Assembly (NCBI GenBank): GCA_022559845.1
Contig: CM040128.1
Location: 221,573,643 to 221,637,642, forward strand
From: Amorphophallus konjac
Lineage: Eukaryota > Streptophyta > Magnoliopsida > Alismatales > Araceae
Reading direction: 5' to 3'
Length of the DNA stretch: 64,000 bases
The position numbers were made by a program, and so were the translations under genes. Under the pieces are notes generated by a model that did not search any database, had not been told where the DNA came from, and was given only the letters and a program-made list of their open reading frames with translations. Positions 45,927 to 56,902 of the stretch are shown one piece after another. Within the stretch, counting starts at the first letter, position 1; each line of letters opens with the position of its first letter.

Positions 45927-48290
45927 TGATGGAGGCATCACCCACGACTCCCTTTGGCTCGGGTCCACTTCTTCACATTCGGGAGCTAGTTGAGTTTGGG
46001 CCTCACTCTATTAAGGCCCCTTATCCATTTTGTAGTTTTCCTTTGAGTCATTTTGATGTATTTCCATTTTATTTGAGTCATTTCCCTAAGTCTAGCACTT
46101 ATTTTCCTATGTTTGGTATCATCATGATGTCTAATGTAAGCTATTGGGCCCCATTCGTTGGACTAGGCCCATTAGCACTCCCAACCCCCTTGGTTATTTG
46201 TAGTTGTTTATTTTGTCAGGGACTTATTGTAAAGAGTGGGTTGCCTATATATAGGACCCCACTCCCCTCATTTGAAGTTAATGAATGATTACATCCTTTT
46301 GAGTTAAACTTGCCATTTGAGTTCAAATTGGAGTGATTCCTCTAGTTTTTGGGTGAGAGACCCTAGGGGAGAGATTCCCCACCCATTCCCCTCTTAATCT
46401 CTCTATTTCACCCCTCTTTCTCTCTCCACCAACCCCAAATCCGAATTTCCTTCTCTCTCCTCCCTCCTCCCATCCACTTCCAACCTCCAACCACCTCCTT
46501 TAATGCCCTCCACTTCCCCATGGCCTCCATTACTCCACTCCCTAGTTCCTAGGTAGAAGTCTCCCCATTCCAACACCTTCCTCCACCTTCCAACCAAATC
46601 TACCACATTCCAATGCAAGCACTCCACTTCCCAACATAATCACCCACCTTCCAAGACCTTTTTGAATTTGAAATCCACCCTTCCCTCCACTCACTTGTGC
46701 CCCCCTCACCTTCTCCTCTCACCCACCTTCCCCAAATTCGTAGCTCTTCCTCCTCCACCTGCTAGCACTTGCTTCCAGCCATTCTCCACCTCATTCCCCA
46801 TCACCATTAGCTCCCTTCTCCACCCCACAAGAGCCCCCACTCTCCCTTAGGTCATTCCTACCATTTCCCTCCACCAAAGAAGCCATATCTCCCTCTCATT
46901 TCTTCTAGTAGGTTGGAGCTGTGCAGATCTACAGAACAGCCCTTGTTGCAGCGTCAACCACGGATTCATCCTAGTTATTCAGAAGGCGTGGCCTACCTTT
47001 CTGGAAAGGCCTTCCAGTCTACTTCACAGGCGAGGTGGAATCAACACGATCGGAGCTCGGAGCTGCCAGATAGAGCCATTCTCCCAACAGTGCGCAGAGA
47101 GGTCTTCATCCTGAACCAGAGCGTGGAAGATCCTTCTGCCACGACAAACCCAGCGGATTCAGGCTGAAGCCCCTTCATCAAAGTTCTTCCTCTACCGGTC
47201 ATCTTTCAAGATCAAGAAACAGAACCCCGTTCGGCCACCGGAGGAAGAAGTTACGAATTTTCTTCCCCAATCTATCTAGTTCTATTTTCTGCTGTCTACT
47301 CCGACCAGTACCCACTCTTCTGGGTGCCCCGGCCATCCTCGACCTCTGAATGCATCTCCGTCACCTCCTGCTGAAAGCTACCTCGACCATGAAGATGATG
47401 CCGCTGGTTTCGTGCTGATCGGAGCTCGGGAGGGCGCTCAGTCACTTCTGCAACTTGCTGTTACAGTCCAGACAGTACCTGCGGCCAGACAGAGGAGGCT
47501 ACTTCCTGTTGCTGGTGCAGCCACCTCCGACCGTCTGAGCTTCCCCAAAAATTCTGGAGTCCACCTCTTTTAGTCAGGAAGCTTCAGGAGCTATTTTCGA
47601 TCAATTTGGAGTCCGGACAAGCCCGGCATAGCCATCACAGCGATCCCCTGTCCAGAATTCCAGATTGAAGCTGCAACTTCCCTAGTTCTCATTTCTCTTC
47701 GTTTCGGTCCACCAACCCCTCCCCGCTTGGCCGGCTGAAGGCCCCACCCTGCGTGGTGGTAGTGTTTGAATGTATCATATTAACCCCTACCCCAAGATCC
47801 CCCCTCCTGCGAGAGGAGTAGTTTTGTAAGTGGTTTGGCAGGTCAAGCGACACCGCCGCGGCGTGTGGGGAACCACCGCCTCCCCGCTCGCCCTCGTCTC
47901 CGACCGGGACCGGTTTCTTCAAACCGGTCGAGTAAGTGTCTCTTCCTTGCTCACCTAGTGTAGCTCTCTCAATATTTGATTCATGCACCGCTGAATTCGT
48001 GAGGAGCGCCCGATCCTCAAGTCCATGACTTAGAGTGATCGCCGTGGGTTAGTGTGACCCGGTGCCCGAGTGCACTTTGTCGGCCCCAATCGAATTGGGC
48101 AACCAACCTTGGGGAATCAATTCTTGGCCTTGCTGGCCCTCTACCAGCAAGAGTCCATTCCCATAAGTCACCCTTGGTATCACATAGTCACCCCAGGAAT
48201 AGAGTGCAACGAAGAGAGCGGTGGCCCATTAAGGCCCATTTGGATGCTTAGATGTGCTTGTTTGACTAAGCCTGAGGTTGTGTCACATCA
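45927..48290 (+). repeat. Element C 5' LTR
   Basis: 2364 bp, TGATGGAGG...TCACATCA. TATA box at 46245-46255, followed by C/T-rich DNA. Its TATA surroundings (CCTATATATAGGACCCC, then ATTTGAAGTTAATGAATGA) are clearly related to those of B. Confidence 0.95.
46245..46255 (+). promoter_or_regulatory. Element C 5' LTR TATA box
   Basis: CTATATATAGG, repeated in the 3' LTR at 53770-53780. Confidence 0.7.
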
Positions 48291-48292
48291 AG

Positions 48293-48310
48293 TGGTATCA
48301 GAGCAAGTCC
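48293..48310 (+). other. Element C primer-binding site
   Basis: TGGTATCAGAGCAAGTCC, with the first 12 bases complementary to initiator tRNA-Met, two bases inside the 5' LTR. Confidence 0.92.
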
Positions 48311-48385
48311 TTGACTTGTCTCTATCAAGTCTAAGTCCTAGGACCTTTGCATTGTGTGTCCAACCACTTTGGCCCTTTGTCTTGC

Positions 48386-51300
48386 ATGTCCACCCGTAGT
48401 GGTACTAGCTACCAACCCGGTTCTTCATCTTCGATTCCAACCATGGATCCCAATCCTCACCAACTCAACCAAGATGTTCCTAGGGAGGAACCCCAAGAAA
48501 GGGTAGAGACTGCCCTCACAACCATCCTTGCCCAACTAGAGTCCCTTACCAACTGAATTGCTCGGTTAGAAGACCAAGGGTACCACCCAAGGAACAATGA
48601 GCCTAGAATTCCCCCTCCACAAGATGAACCTCATAGGGAAGATCCTCACCCAAGAATCAATGAGCCAAGAGTCCCTCCACCACATGGTGATTATCATAGG
48701 AATGGTTTTCCCCAAAGGAACCAAGGCCCAAGAGTCCACCCTCCACATATAGAGCCTCATAGGGAAGAGTTCCACCCAAGGAACAACGGCCCAAGAGCCC
48801 ATCACCCACATGCTGAATTTTATAGGGATGAAATGAACTATGACCATTATTATGAGTATGAGATACCTCGCCCCCATCAAAACCATGACCGGCGTCCACG
48901 GGATGATCCGGATGACCCCCTTTTAAGGATGATCAAGGTAGAGGCCCCAAACTTTGACGGTTCACATGAACCTAGTGTTTACCTAGAATGGGAGACCGCC
49001 ATGGACCAATACTTTGAATGGTACCCCATGTCCGACCAAAGAAGAGTTAGATTGGCTAAGATGCATCTCACTAAGTTGGCCAAAACTTATTGGCTAAATC
49101 AAGAGGGTCTAAGGCGGATTAGGAGGGATGAGCCTATTAACACTTGGGCGGATATGAAGAATCTACTTAGGAACAAATACCTTCCCCGAACCTACCACCA
49201 AATGCTCCTAGATGAATGGCAAAGCCTCACCCAAGAAGGAAAGACCGTGGTAGAGTACATTGAAAAATTTGACTCTTATCTTCTAAAGTGTGGTGTCCAT
49301 GAGGATGCGGATGTCACCTTATCCCGCTTTAGGAATGGGCTTCAAAGCCACATCAAGAGGGAACTATTCATGAGAGATGTTGATAACCTTGAGATAGCTT
49401 ACCAAATTGCTAGAGATGTGGAAAGGTTTTCTAGGAGTTCCCGATTTATCCCTCCCCGACCCACCGACCCCAAAAACATGGGACCACGTCCCATTCCACC
49501 CACCCCCATGAGAGCTCCTAGCCCAAGTGGGAATGCCCCTTTAAGGTCCTACAACCCTCCCCCACCCATCACTCCAAACAAACCCGCTCCTAGTCACCCT
49601 CTTCCACGGAAGGATGACAACCCCAAAGGCCCAAGTGTAGGAGCCACCCCGGGAAGTGGGCGCCAACAATGCTATAAGTGTCATGGGTATGGTCATTTTA
49701 CGGGGCAATGTCCATCTAAGGGGCTATCTAGCTTGCTTATTGAGGAAGAAGTCCAACCCCAAAAGGAACAAGAAAATGTCATTGAGGAACATGAAGCCTT
49801 AATAGATTGGGAAGAGGAGTATGAAGCCCAATGTCTAGAGTCGGGTCTAGATCATTCCACTCCTTCAAACAACTCCCATCTAGGAGTCATTAGGTGCACT
49901 CTCACCCAACCTCAAGAAGAGGATTGGCGACGGACTTCAATTTTCCACACCTTTGTCAAGATAGAAAACCATGTGAGGAAAGTGATCTTGGATAGTGGTA
50001 GTTGTGTTAATGCCGTATCACCCGACACCGTCAAGCTCCTTGGGCTTACTCTCACTCCCCACCCAAGTCCATACCAGGTCTCATGGATCAACAACAACTC
50101 CATCCCGGTCAACACCCAATGCCTAGTGCCTCTCACTTTCTCTTCCTACCATGGCCAAATATGGTGTGACGTCATACCTATGGAAGTGGGTAGCATCCTT
50201 TTAGGAAGACCTTGGCTCTATGATGTGGATGCCACCATTCTAGGAAGAAGCAACATATGCACCTTTGAGCATGAGGGTAAGACTATCCGTCTTAACCCTT
50301 CCCCACCTCGTCCCATGCCCAAGAGGGACACTCTCCCTCAAGGATCACACCCCACCACTCCACAAGTCTCGGGGAACTCCACCCCTCCAACTCAAGCCCT
50401 TATCCAAACCCCAAAACAAAGTAGAACCACGGGGTTGACCAAGGGTATTCATCTCATCACTAGGAGAGAGCTTGAAGAGGAAATTGCTCAAGGGGTGCCT
50501 TTGTGTGCGGTTGTCATATGCTTAGGGGAACCTACCCCTTCTAATCCCCATCCCATAGAGATCCAACAACTATTGGAAGAATTTCATGATGTGTTCCCGG
50601 AAGAGCTCCCAGACCAACTCCCTCCCATGCGTGATGTGCAACACGCAATCGACCTAGTGCCGGGAGCCACCCTTCTAAACCTTCCTCATTATCGCCTCAA
50701 TCCTACGGAACATGCCGAACTTAGGAGGCAAATAGAGGAACTCATTAGGAAGGGCTTCATCCGCATTAGTAAGAGTCCATGTGCCGTCCTGGCCCTCCTT
50801 ACCCCCAAGAAAGATGGATCGTGGCGGATGTGTGTGGATAGCCGGGCCATTAACAAGATTACCGTCAAGTATAGGTTCCCTATCCCTAGGCTTGATGACA
50901 TGTTGGACATGCTAGCTGGAGCCACCATCTTCTCTAAGATAGATCTCAAGAGTGGTTACCACCAAGTTAGGATAAGGCCCGGGGATGAGTGGAAAACGGC
51001 CTTCAAGACCAAGGATGGTCTCTTTGAGTGGTTAGTCATGCCATTTGGGCTTTCTAATGCCCCAAGTACTTTCATGCGTCTTATGACGGAAGCACTTAGG
51101 CCTTTCATTGGGAACTTTCTAGTGGTATACTTTGATGATATTCTCATCTATAGCCACACCCATGAAGCCCACCTCGAACACCTTAGGAAAGTTTGCACCG
51201 TCCTCCGGCAAGAGAGCTTATTTGCCAACCTAAGAAAGTGTCATTTCATGACCACTACCATCACCTTCCTAGGATATGTGGTGTCAACCAAAGGAGTCTC

Positions 51301-51436
51301 CATGGACCCCGACAAGGTCCAAGCTATCATTGATTGGCCTGAACCCCACACCCTTCATGAGGTTAGAAGTTTCCATGGGTTGGCCACATTCTATAGGAGA
51401 TTCATTCGGGGGTTTAGCACTATCACCGCCCAATAA
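48386..51436 (+). pseudogene. Element C gag, protease and reverse transcriptase
   Basis: One frame from the ATG at 48386 (MSTRSGTSYQPG), broken by TGA at 48554-48556 where relatives would have Arg, and then open to 51436. An N-terminal stretch (48580-48830) has about four repeats of roughly 21 residues with P, H and R. The capsid region is complete (about 48935-49430: FDGSHEPSVYLEWETAMDQY to IAYQIARDVERF). A CCHC knuckle (CYKCHGYGHFTGQC) lies at 49670-49711. The protease has ILDSGSCVNAVSP with DSG at 49991-49999. RT has FSKIDLKSGYHQV, MPFGLSNAPSTF and YFDD at 51128-51139. A single-base deletion near 51431 throws the frame off at the start of the RNase H region, giving TAA at 51434-51436. Confidence 0.9.
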
Positions 51437-51957
51437 CTGATTGTCTCAAAAAGGGAACCTTTGTTTGGACCAAAGCCGCCTCTAAAGCCTTCCTTGAGCT
51501 TAAGGAAAAGTTGACCCAAGCCCCGGTCCTATGTCTTCCCGATTTCTCTAAAGTTTTTGAGGTCACTTGTGATGCATCCGGGATTGGGATAGGAGGGATT
51601 CTTAGTCAAGAGGGACACCCGGTCGCCTACTTTAGTGAGAAGCTATGTGATGCTAGGACTAGATACTTCACCAATGACAAGGAGTTCTATGCCGTGGTCC
51701 AATCCCTCCGACATTGGAGACATTATTTGCTTCCCAAAGAGTTTGTCATCTTTTCCGACCATGAGGCACTCAAATACCTCAATTCCCAACAAAAGTTGAA
51801 TGCCCGACATGCCCGATGGGTTGAGTTCATACAATCCTACACCTTTGTCATCAAACACAAGGCCGGGAGTGAGAATAAGGCCGCGGATGCCCTTAGTAGG
51901 AAGATGTCCTTGTTATCCACTATCCAAGTGGAAGTGATTGGCTTTGGTCAAGGATGA
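51433..51957 (+). pseudogene. Element C RNase H
   Basis: Continues the polyprotein in the next frame after the shift near 51431 and runs to a TGA at 51955-51957. Motifs of the gypsy RNase H (RT_RNaseH type): [18 protein letters not shown] (51559 on), VAYFSEKL, and the last part [15 protein letters not shown]. The shift back to the original frame happens near 51935-51950, so both shifts cancel outside this piece. It degrades the RNA strand during cDNA synthesis. Confidence 0.88.
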
Positions 51958-53518
51958 TTATCCTAGTTGCCCCGACTTTGGACAAATCTATGCCAACTTG
52001 ACCACTCATTCTAGCAAGGAGCATGAAGGATTCATTTTAGAGGATGGGTTCCTCTTCAAGGGACCAAGGCTTTGCATTCCTCGGACATCTCTTCGAGACT
52101 TCTTGGTTTGGGAATTACATGCCGGTGGGTTAGCCGGTCATTTTGGGGTCCACAAGACCATTGCCTTAGTTGAGGGTCAATTTTATTGGCCAAGCCTCAA
52201 GAGGGATGTAGGCAAAATAGTGGGTCAATGTCGCACATGTGCTTCGGCCAAACAAGTAAAACAAAACACCGGCCTATACACCCCACTTCCCATTCCCGAC
52301 CGCCCATGGCAAGATTTGAGCATGGACTTTGTGCTAGGTTTACCCAAGACCTCTAGGAAGCATGACTCCATCTATGTGGTGGTTGATAGATTTTCCAAAA
52401 TGGCCCACTTCATCCCATGCTACAAAACCTCCGATGCCTCCCATATAGCCCGGTTATTCTTTGATGAGGTAGTCCGCCTCCATGGGCTACCCAAGACCAT
52501 AGTCTCCGATAGGGATGTCAAATTCACTAGCAATTTTTGGAAGACTCTTTGGCACATGATGGGTACCCTCCTCAAATTCTCCACTGCCTACCACCCCCAA
52601 ACGGATGGCCAAACTGAAGTGGTCAACCGGAGTCTAGGGAACCTCCTTAGGTGTCTTGTTGAGGATCGGCCCGGAAATTGGGATCTCATCTTACCACAGG
52701 CTGAGTTTGCATACAATAATTCCGTCAATAAGTCAATAGGGATGAGTCCATTTGAAGCAGTGCATGGGTACAAACCAAGAAAGCCATCCGATCTCATTCC
52801 CCTTCCCCAGCATGCTAGAGTGTCCATTTCTGCCGAGTCTTTTGCACAACATATTAGAGAGTTGCATGAGGAAATCCGCAAGCACATTGGCATGAAAAAT
52901 GAGGCGTATAAAAGGTTGGCCGACTCTCACCGGCGTCACTTAGAGTTCCAAGTGGGTGACTTTGTGATGGTGAGGACGGAGAGGCTCTCCCCAGGAGCCA
53001 ACTCCAAGCTGAGACCACGTGGGACTGGGCCCTTCCAGGTCTTGAGGCGTATTGGTGCGAATGCTTATGAATTAGATCTCCCCGAGGATTATGGGGTAAG
53101 TCCTACATTCAATGTCGCCGACTTAGTGTCTTACAAGGGCCCCACGGTGAGACCTAGTGAGGAGATCGAGCCCACTCCCTCCTTTGAGAGAGCACCCACC
53201 CGAGAGGAGAGTCCACTAGCCAAAAGAGCTCAGCGTGATCGCATTGAACAAATATTGGATGAGCAGATCACTACCACCCGGAGCAAGGTCTATGAGCGCT
53301 ATCTCGTCAGGTGGAAGGATCGGCCTCCGTTGGAAGACTCATGGGTAAGTCGGGAGGACCTACAGCGATTGGATCCAGATCTCCTCGAGCGGTACCTTAG
53401 CCGGATGGACCCTTACTCGACGGAGTCGAGCTCTTTGCGGCCCAGGGGATTTGATGGAGGCATCACCCACGACTCCCTTTGGCTCGGGTCCACTTCTTCA
53501 CATTCGGGAGCTAGTTGA
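51938..53518 (+). CDS. Element C integrase with chromodomain
   Basis: 526 codons in the same frame as gag-RT; no start codon of its own is needed. The HHCC finger spans [14 protein letters not shown] to CRTC (about 52118-52240). The catalytic core has SMDFVLGLP (52320), [13 protein letters not shown] (52504) and [13 protein letters not shown] (52600), giving D, D and E. The C-terminal domain has [12 protein letters not shown] and [17 protein letters not shown]. The chromodomain follows at about 53240-53390 ([18 protein letters not shown]), then DPYSTESSS. The last 22 codons lie inside the 3' LTR. Inserts cDNA and directs it to marked chromatin. Intact as written. Confidence 0.92.
   Translation: MALVKDDYPSCPDFGQIYANLTTHSSKEHEGFILEDGFLFKGPRLCIPRTSLRDFLVWELHAGGLAGHFGVHKTIALVEGQFYWPSLKRDVGKIVGQCRTCASAKQVKQNTGLYTPLPIPDRPWQDLSMDFVLGLPKTSRKHDSIYVVVDRFSKMAHFIPCYKTSDASHIARLFFDEVVRLHGLPKTIVSDRDVKFTSNFWKTLWHMMGTLLKFSTAYHPQTDGQTEVVNRSLGNLLRCLVEDRPGNWDLILPQAEFAYNNSVNKSIGMSPFEAVHGYKPRKPSDLIPLPQHARVSISAESFAQHIRELHEEIRKHIGMKNEAYKRLADSHRRHLEFQVGDFVMVRTERLSPGANSKLRPRGTGPFQVLRRIGANAYELDLPEDYGVSPTFNVADLVSYKGPTVRPSEEIEPTPSFERAPTREESPLAKRAQRDRIEQILDEQITTTRSKVYERYLVRWKDRPPLEDSWVSREDLQRLDPDLLERYLSRMDPYSTESSSLRPRGFDGGITHDSLWLGSTSSHSGAS
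53444..53451 (+). other. Element C polypurine tract
   Basis: AGGGGATT directly before the 3' LTR start TGATGG, lying inside the pol reading frame. Confidence 0.7.
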
Positions 53519-55815
53519 GTTTGGGCCTCACTCTATTAAGGCCCCTTATCCATTTTGTAGTTTTCCTTTGAGTCATTTTGATGTATTTCCATTTTATTTG
53601 AGTCATTTCCCTAAGTCTAGCACTTATTTTCCTATGTTTGGTATCATCATGATGTCTAATGTAAGCTATTGGGCCCCATTCGTTGGACTAGGCCCATTAG
53701 CACTCCCAACCCCCTTGGTTATTTGTAGTTGTTTATTTTGTCAGGGACTTATTGTAAAGAGTGGGTTGCCTATATATAGGACCCCACTCCCCTCATTTGA
53801 AGTTAATGAATGATTACATCCTTTTGAGTTAAACTTGCCATTTGAGTTCAAATTGGAGTGATTCCTCTAGTTTTTGGGTGAGAGACCCTAGGGGAGAGAT
53901 TCCCCACCCATTCCCCTCTTAATCTCTCTATTTCACCCCTCTTTCTCTCTCCTCCAACCCCAAATTCGAATTTCCTTCTCTCTCCTCCCTCCTCCCATCC
54001 ACTTCCAACCTCCAACCACCTCCTTTAATGCCCTCCACTTCCCCATGGCCTCCATTACTCCACTCCCTAGTTCCTAGGTAGAAGTCTCCCCATTCCAACA
54101 CCTTCCTCCACCTTCCAACCAAATCTACCCCATTCCAATGCAAGCACTCCACTTCCCAACATAATCACCCACCTTCCAAGACCTTTTTGAATTTGAAATC
54201 CACCCTTCCCTCCACTCACTTGTGCCCCCCTCACCTTCTCCTCTCACTCACCTTCCCCAAATTCGTAGCTCTTCCTCCTCCACCTGCTAGCACTTGCTTC
54301 CAGCCATTCTCCACCTCATTCCCCATCACCATTAGCTCCCTTCTCCACCCCACAAGAGCCCCCACTCTCCCTTAGGTCATTCCTACCATTTCCCTCCACC
54401 AAAGAAGCCATATCTCCCTCTCATTTCTTCTAGTAGGTTGGAGCTGTGCAGATCTGCAGAACAGCCCTTGTTGCAGCGTCAACCACGGATTCATCCTAGT
54501 TCTTCAGAAGGCGTGGCCTACCTTTCTGGAAAGGCCTTCCAGTCTACTTCGCAGGCGAGGTGGAATCAACACGATCGGAGCTCGGAGCTGCCAGATAGAG
54601 CCATTCTCCCAACAGTGCGCAGAGAGGTCTTCATCCTGAACCAGAGCGTGGAAGATCCTTCTGCCACGACAAACCCAGCGGATTCAGGCTGAATCCCCTT
54701 CATCAAAGTTCTTCCTCTACCGGTCATCTTTCAAGATCAAGAAACAGAACCCCGTTCGGCCACCGGAGGAAGAAGTTACGAATTTTCTCCCCCGATCTAT
54801 CTAGTTCTGTTTTCTGCTGTCTACTCCGACCAGTACCCACTCTTCTGGGTGCCCCGGCCATCCTCGACCTCTGAATGCATCTCCGTCACCTCCTGCTAAA
54901 AGCTACCTCGACCACGAAGATGATGCCGCTGGTTACGTGCTGATCGGAGCTCGGGAGGGCGCTCAGTCACTTCTGCAACTTGCTGTTACAGTCCAGATAG
55001 TACCTGCGGCCAGACAGAGGAGGCTACTTCCTGTTGCTGGTGCAGCCACCTCCGACCGTCTGAGCTTCCCCAAAAATTATGGAGTCCACCTCTTCCAGTC
55101 AGGAAGCTTCAGAAGCTGGTTTCGATCAATTTGGAGTCCGGACAAGCCCGGCATAGCCATCACAGCGATCCCCTGTCCACAATTCCAGATTGAAGCTGCA
55201 ACTTCCCTAGTTCTCATTTCTCTTCGTTTCGGTCCACCAACCCCTCCCCGCTTGGCCGGCTGAAGGCCCCACCCTGCGTGGTGGTAGTGTTTGAATGTAT
55301 CATATTAACCCCTACCCCAAGATCCCCCCTCCTGCGAGAGGAGTAGTTTTGTAAGTGGTTTGGCAGGTCAAGCGACACCGCCGCGGCGTGTGGGGAACCA
55401 CCGCCTCCCCGCTCGCCCTCGTCTCCGACCGGGACCGGTTTCTTCAAACCGGTCGAGTAAGTGTCTCTTCCTTGCTCACCTAGTGTAGCTCTCTCAATAT
55501 TTGATTCATGCACCGCTGAATTCGTGAGGAGCGCCCGATCCTCAAGTCCATGACTTAGAGTGATCGCCGTGGGTTAGTATGACCCGGTGCCCGAGTGCAC
55601 TTTGTCGGCCCCAATCGAATTGGGCAACCAACCTTGGGGAATCAATTCTTGGCCTTGCTGGCCCTCTACCAGCAAGGGTCCATTCCCATAAGTCACCCTT
55701 GGTATCACATAGTCACCCCGGGAATAGAGTGCAACGAAGAGAGCGGTGGCCCATTAAGGCCCATTTGGATGCTTAGATGTGCTTGTTTGACTAAGCCCGA
55801 GGTTGTGTCACATCA
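53452..55815 (+). repeat. Element C 3' LTR
   Basis: 2364 bp, the same length as the 5' copy, with few differences. It encodes the last 22 codons of pol in its first 67 bases. TATA box at 53770-53780. Confidence 0.95.
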
Positions 55816-55820
55816 AATGA
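55816..55820. repeat. TSD of element C, right copy (AATGA)
   Basis: Matches 45922-45926. Confidence 0.92.
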
Positions 55821-56841
55821 AGTGCCCCACTCCATGACACATACCTTCTTTGACCCCTACGACCCTTTTGAGTGGAAGCTCGAAGGCCACCCCACCACCC
55901 CACACAAGGAAGTCACCTATGGGAAAGGAATTCTTATGTCTTGGCACATCACACCACTTGGCATTAATAGAAAGTCGGGTCCTTTCATACATGACACCCA
56001 CATGTCAAGTCGGATGCATGACTGGTCCAAAGGTCCTCCCACATTCATCATTGGTCTTAAGCATGTTACGAGCATTCACGAATGTCCGAGACCTCCGGCA
56101 TTTGCTATACCCATGCGTGATAGATTCCCCTACGGATGCCCCGGCCCTCCAACCATTGTTATGAAGTCCATGCATGATAGGGCCACTTGTGGCTGCCCCA
56201 GTCCACCTAAGTTCATCAAGGTCCACATGGCATCAATTCATGATAGGTCAATTTATGGTTGCCCCGATCCACCTTTGCACACTACCCATTTTCATAACCA
56301 CTCACCGCATCATAATGCATGGCATGAGCATACACGCAAGCAAATCGCAACGAGCGGTGAGGTTCATAAAGAGCGGGAAAAGGCTCGCGAGCGCCACTTG
56401 GAATTCCAACTAGGCAACCTATCGATGGTGGCATTGGAGTGGCTCTACCCTAGAGTCACCTCTAACTTGAGGGCAAGAGGACTTGGACCTTGCCAAGTTC
56501 CGAGTGGCTATGGCAACCCGACTTACGGGTTTGACTTACTAATGGATTTTGGGATTCACCCCATTTCTCACGTGGCTGATCCGGCACCCTATATGGGCAC
56601 CGCGGTGGATCCTAGTGAGTACCTTGAGCCTATATATTCCCTTGTGAGTGATACCCTCGGAGAGCCACCAAAAATCAGCCTGAGAGCCCAACGTGTGCAC
56701 ACGGAGGTAATAGTAGGCAAGCAGGGTTCCATCACCAGCAAGAGGGTGTGCTCGAGCCACCTTGAGAGGATGAAGGACCGTCCCCTGGTCACGGACGCAG
56801 GGTTGAGTTTGGAGGTTGAGGTTCAGCCCGAGCTACTTTAG
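55821..56841 (+). pseudogene. Element B ORF, 3' part: GCPxPP repeats, integrase C-terminal domain, decayed chromodomain
   Basis: 340 open codons in phase with the B frame that stops at 45926, so it is the second half of one ORF split by C. It begins near THTFFDPYDPFEW, a second copy of the DPFDPF motif. Next come about five repeats of 17-25 residues with HDR and GCPxPP (CPRPP, GCPGPP, GCPSPP, GCPDPP; 56040-56300), ending THFHNHSPHH, as in A. From 56390 it aligns with C's integrase C-terminal domain (RHLEFQLGNLSMVALEWL, GLGPCQVPSGYG, DFGIHPISHVADPAPY). From about 56685 it aligns with a decayed chromodomain (SSHLERMKDRPLV), then DPYSTESSS after the stop. No catalytic residues of pol remain. Confidence 0.8.
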
Positions 56842-56892
56842 AGGACCATTTCCCCCGTGGACCCATACTCGACGGAGTCGAGTTCTCCGCAC

Positions 56893-56902
56893 CCCGGGGG
56901 TA
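56893..56902 (+). other. Element B polypurine tract
   Basis: CCCGGGGGTA directly before the 3' LTR start TGATGG; the G run takes the place of C's AGGGG. Confidence 0.55.

Larger units (their letters stand above)
45927..55815 (+). mobile_element. Element C: full-length chromovirus (Ty3/gypsy), Tekay/Del-like
   Basis: 9889 bp with LTRs of exactly 2364 bp (45927-48290, 53452-55815), TSD AATGA, PBS at 48293, and gag, protease, RT, RNase H, integrase and chromodomain in gypsy order. The chromodomain makes it a chromovirus; the long LTRs suggest the Tekay/Del group, which a tree would have to confirm. The LTRs are nearly identical, so it is the youngest layer here, consistent with its place inside B. 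The coding region has one stop and two single-base shifts, so this copy is not fully functional. Confidence 0.95.
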
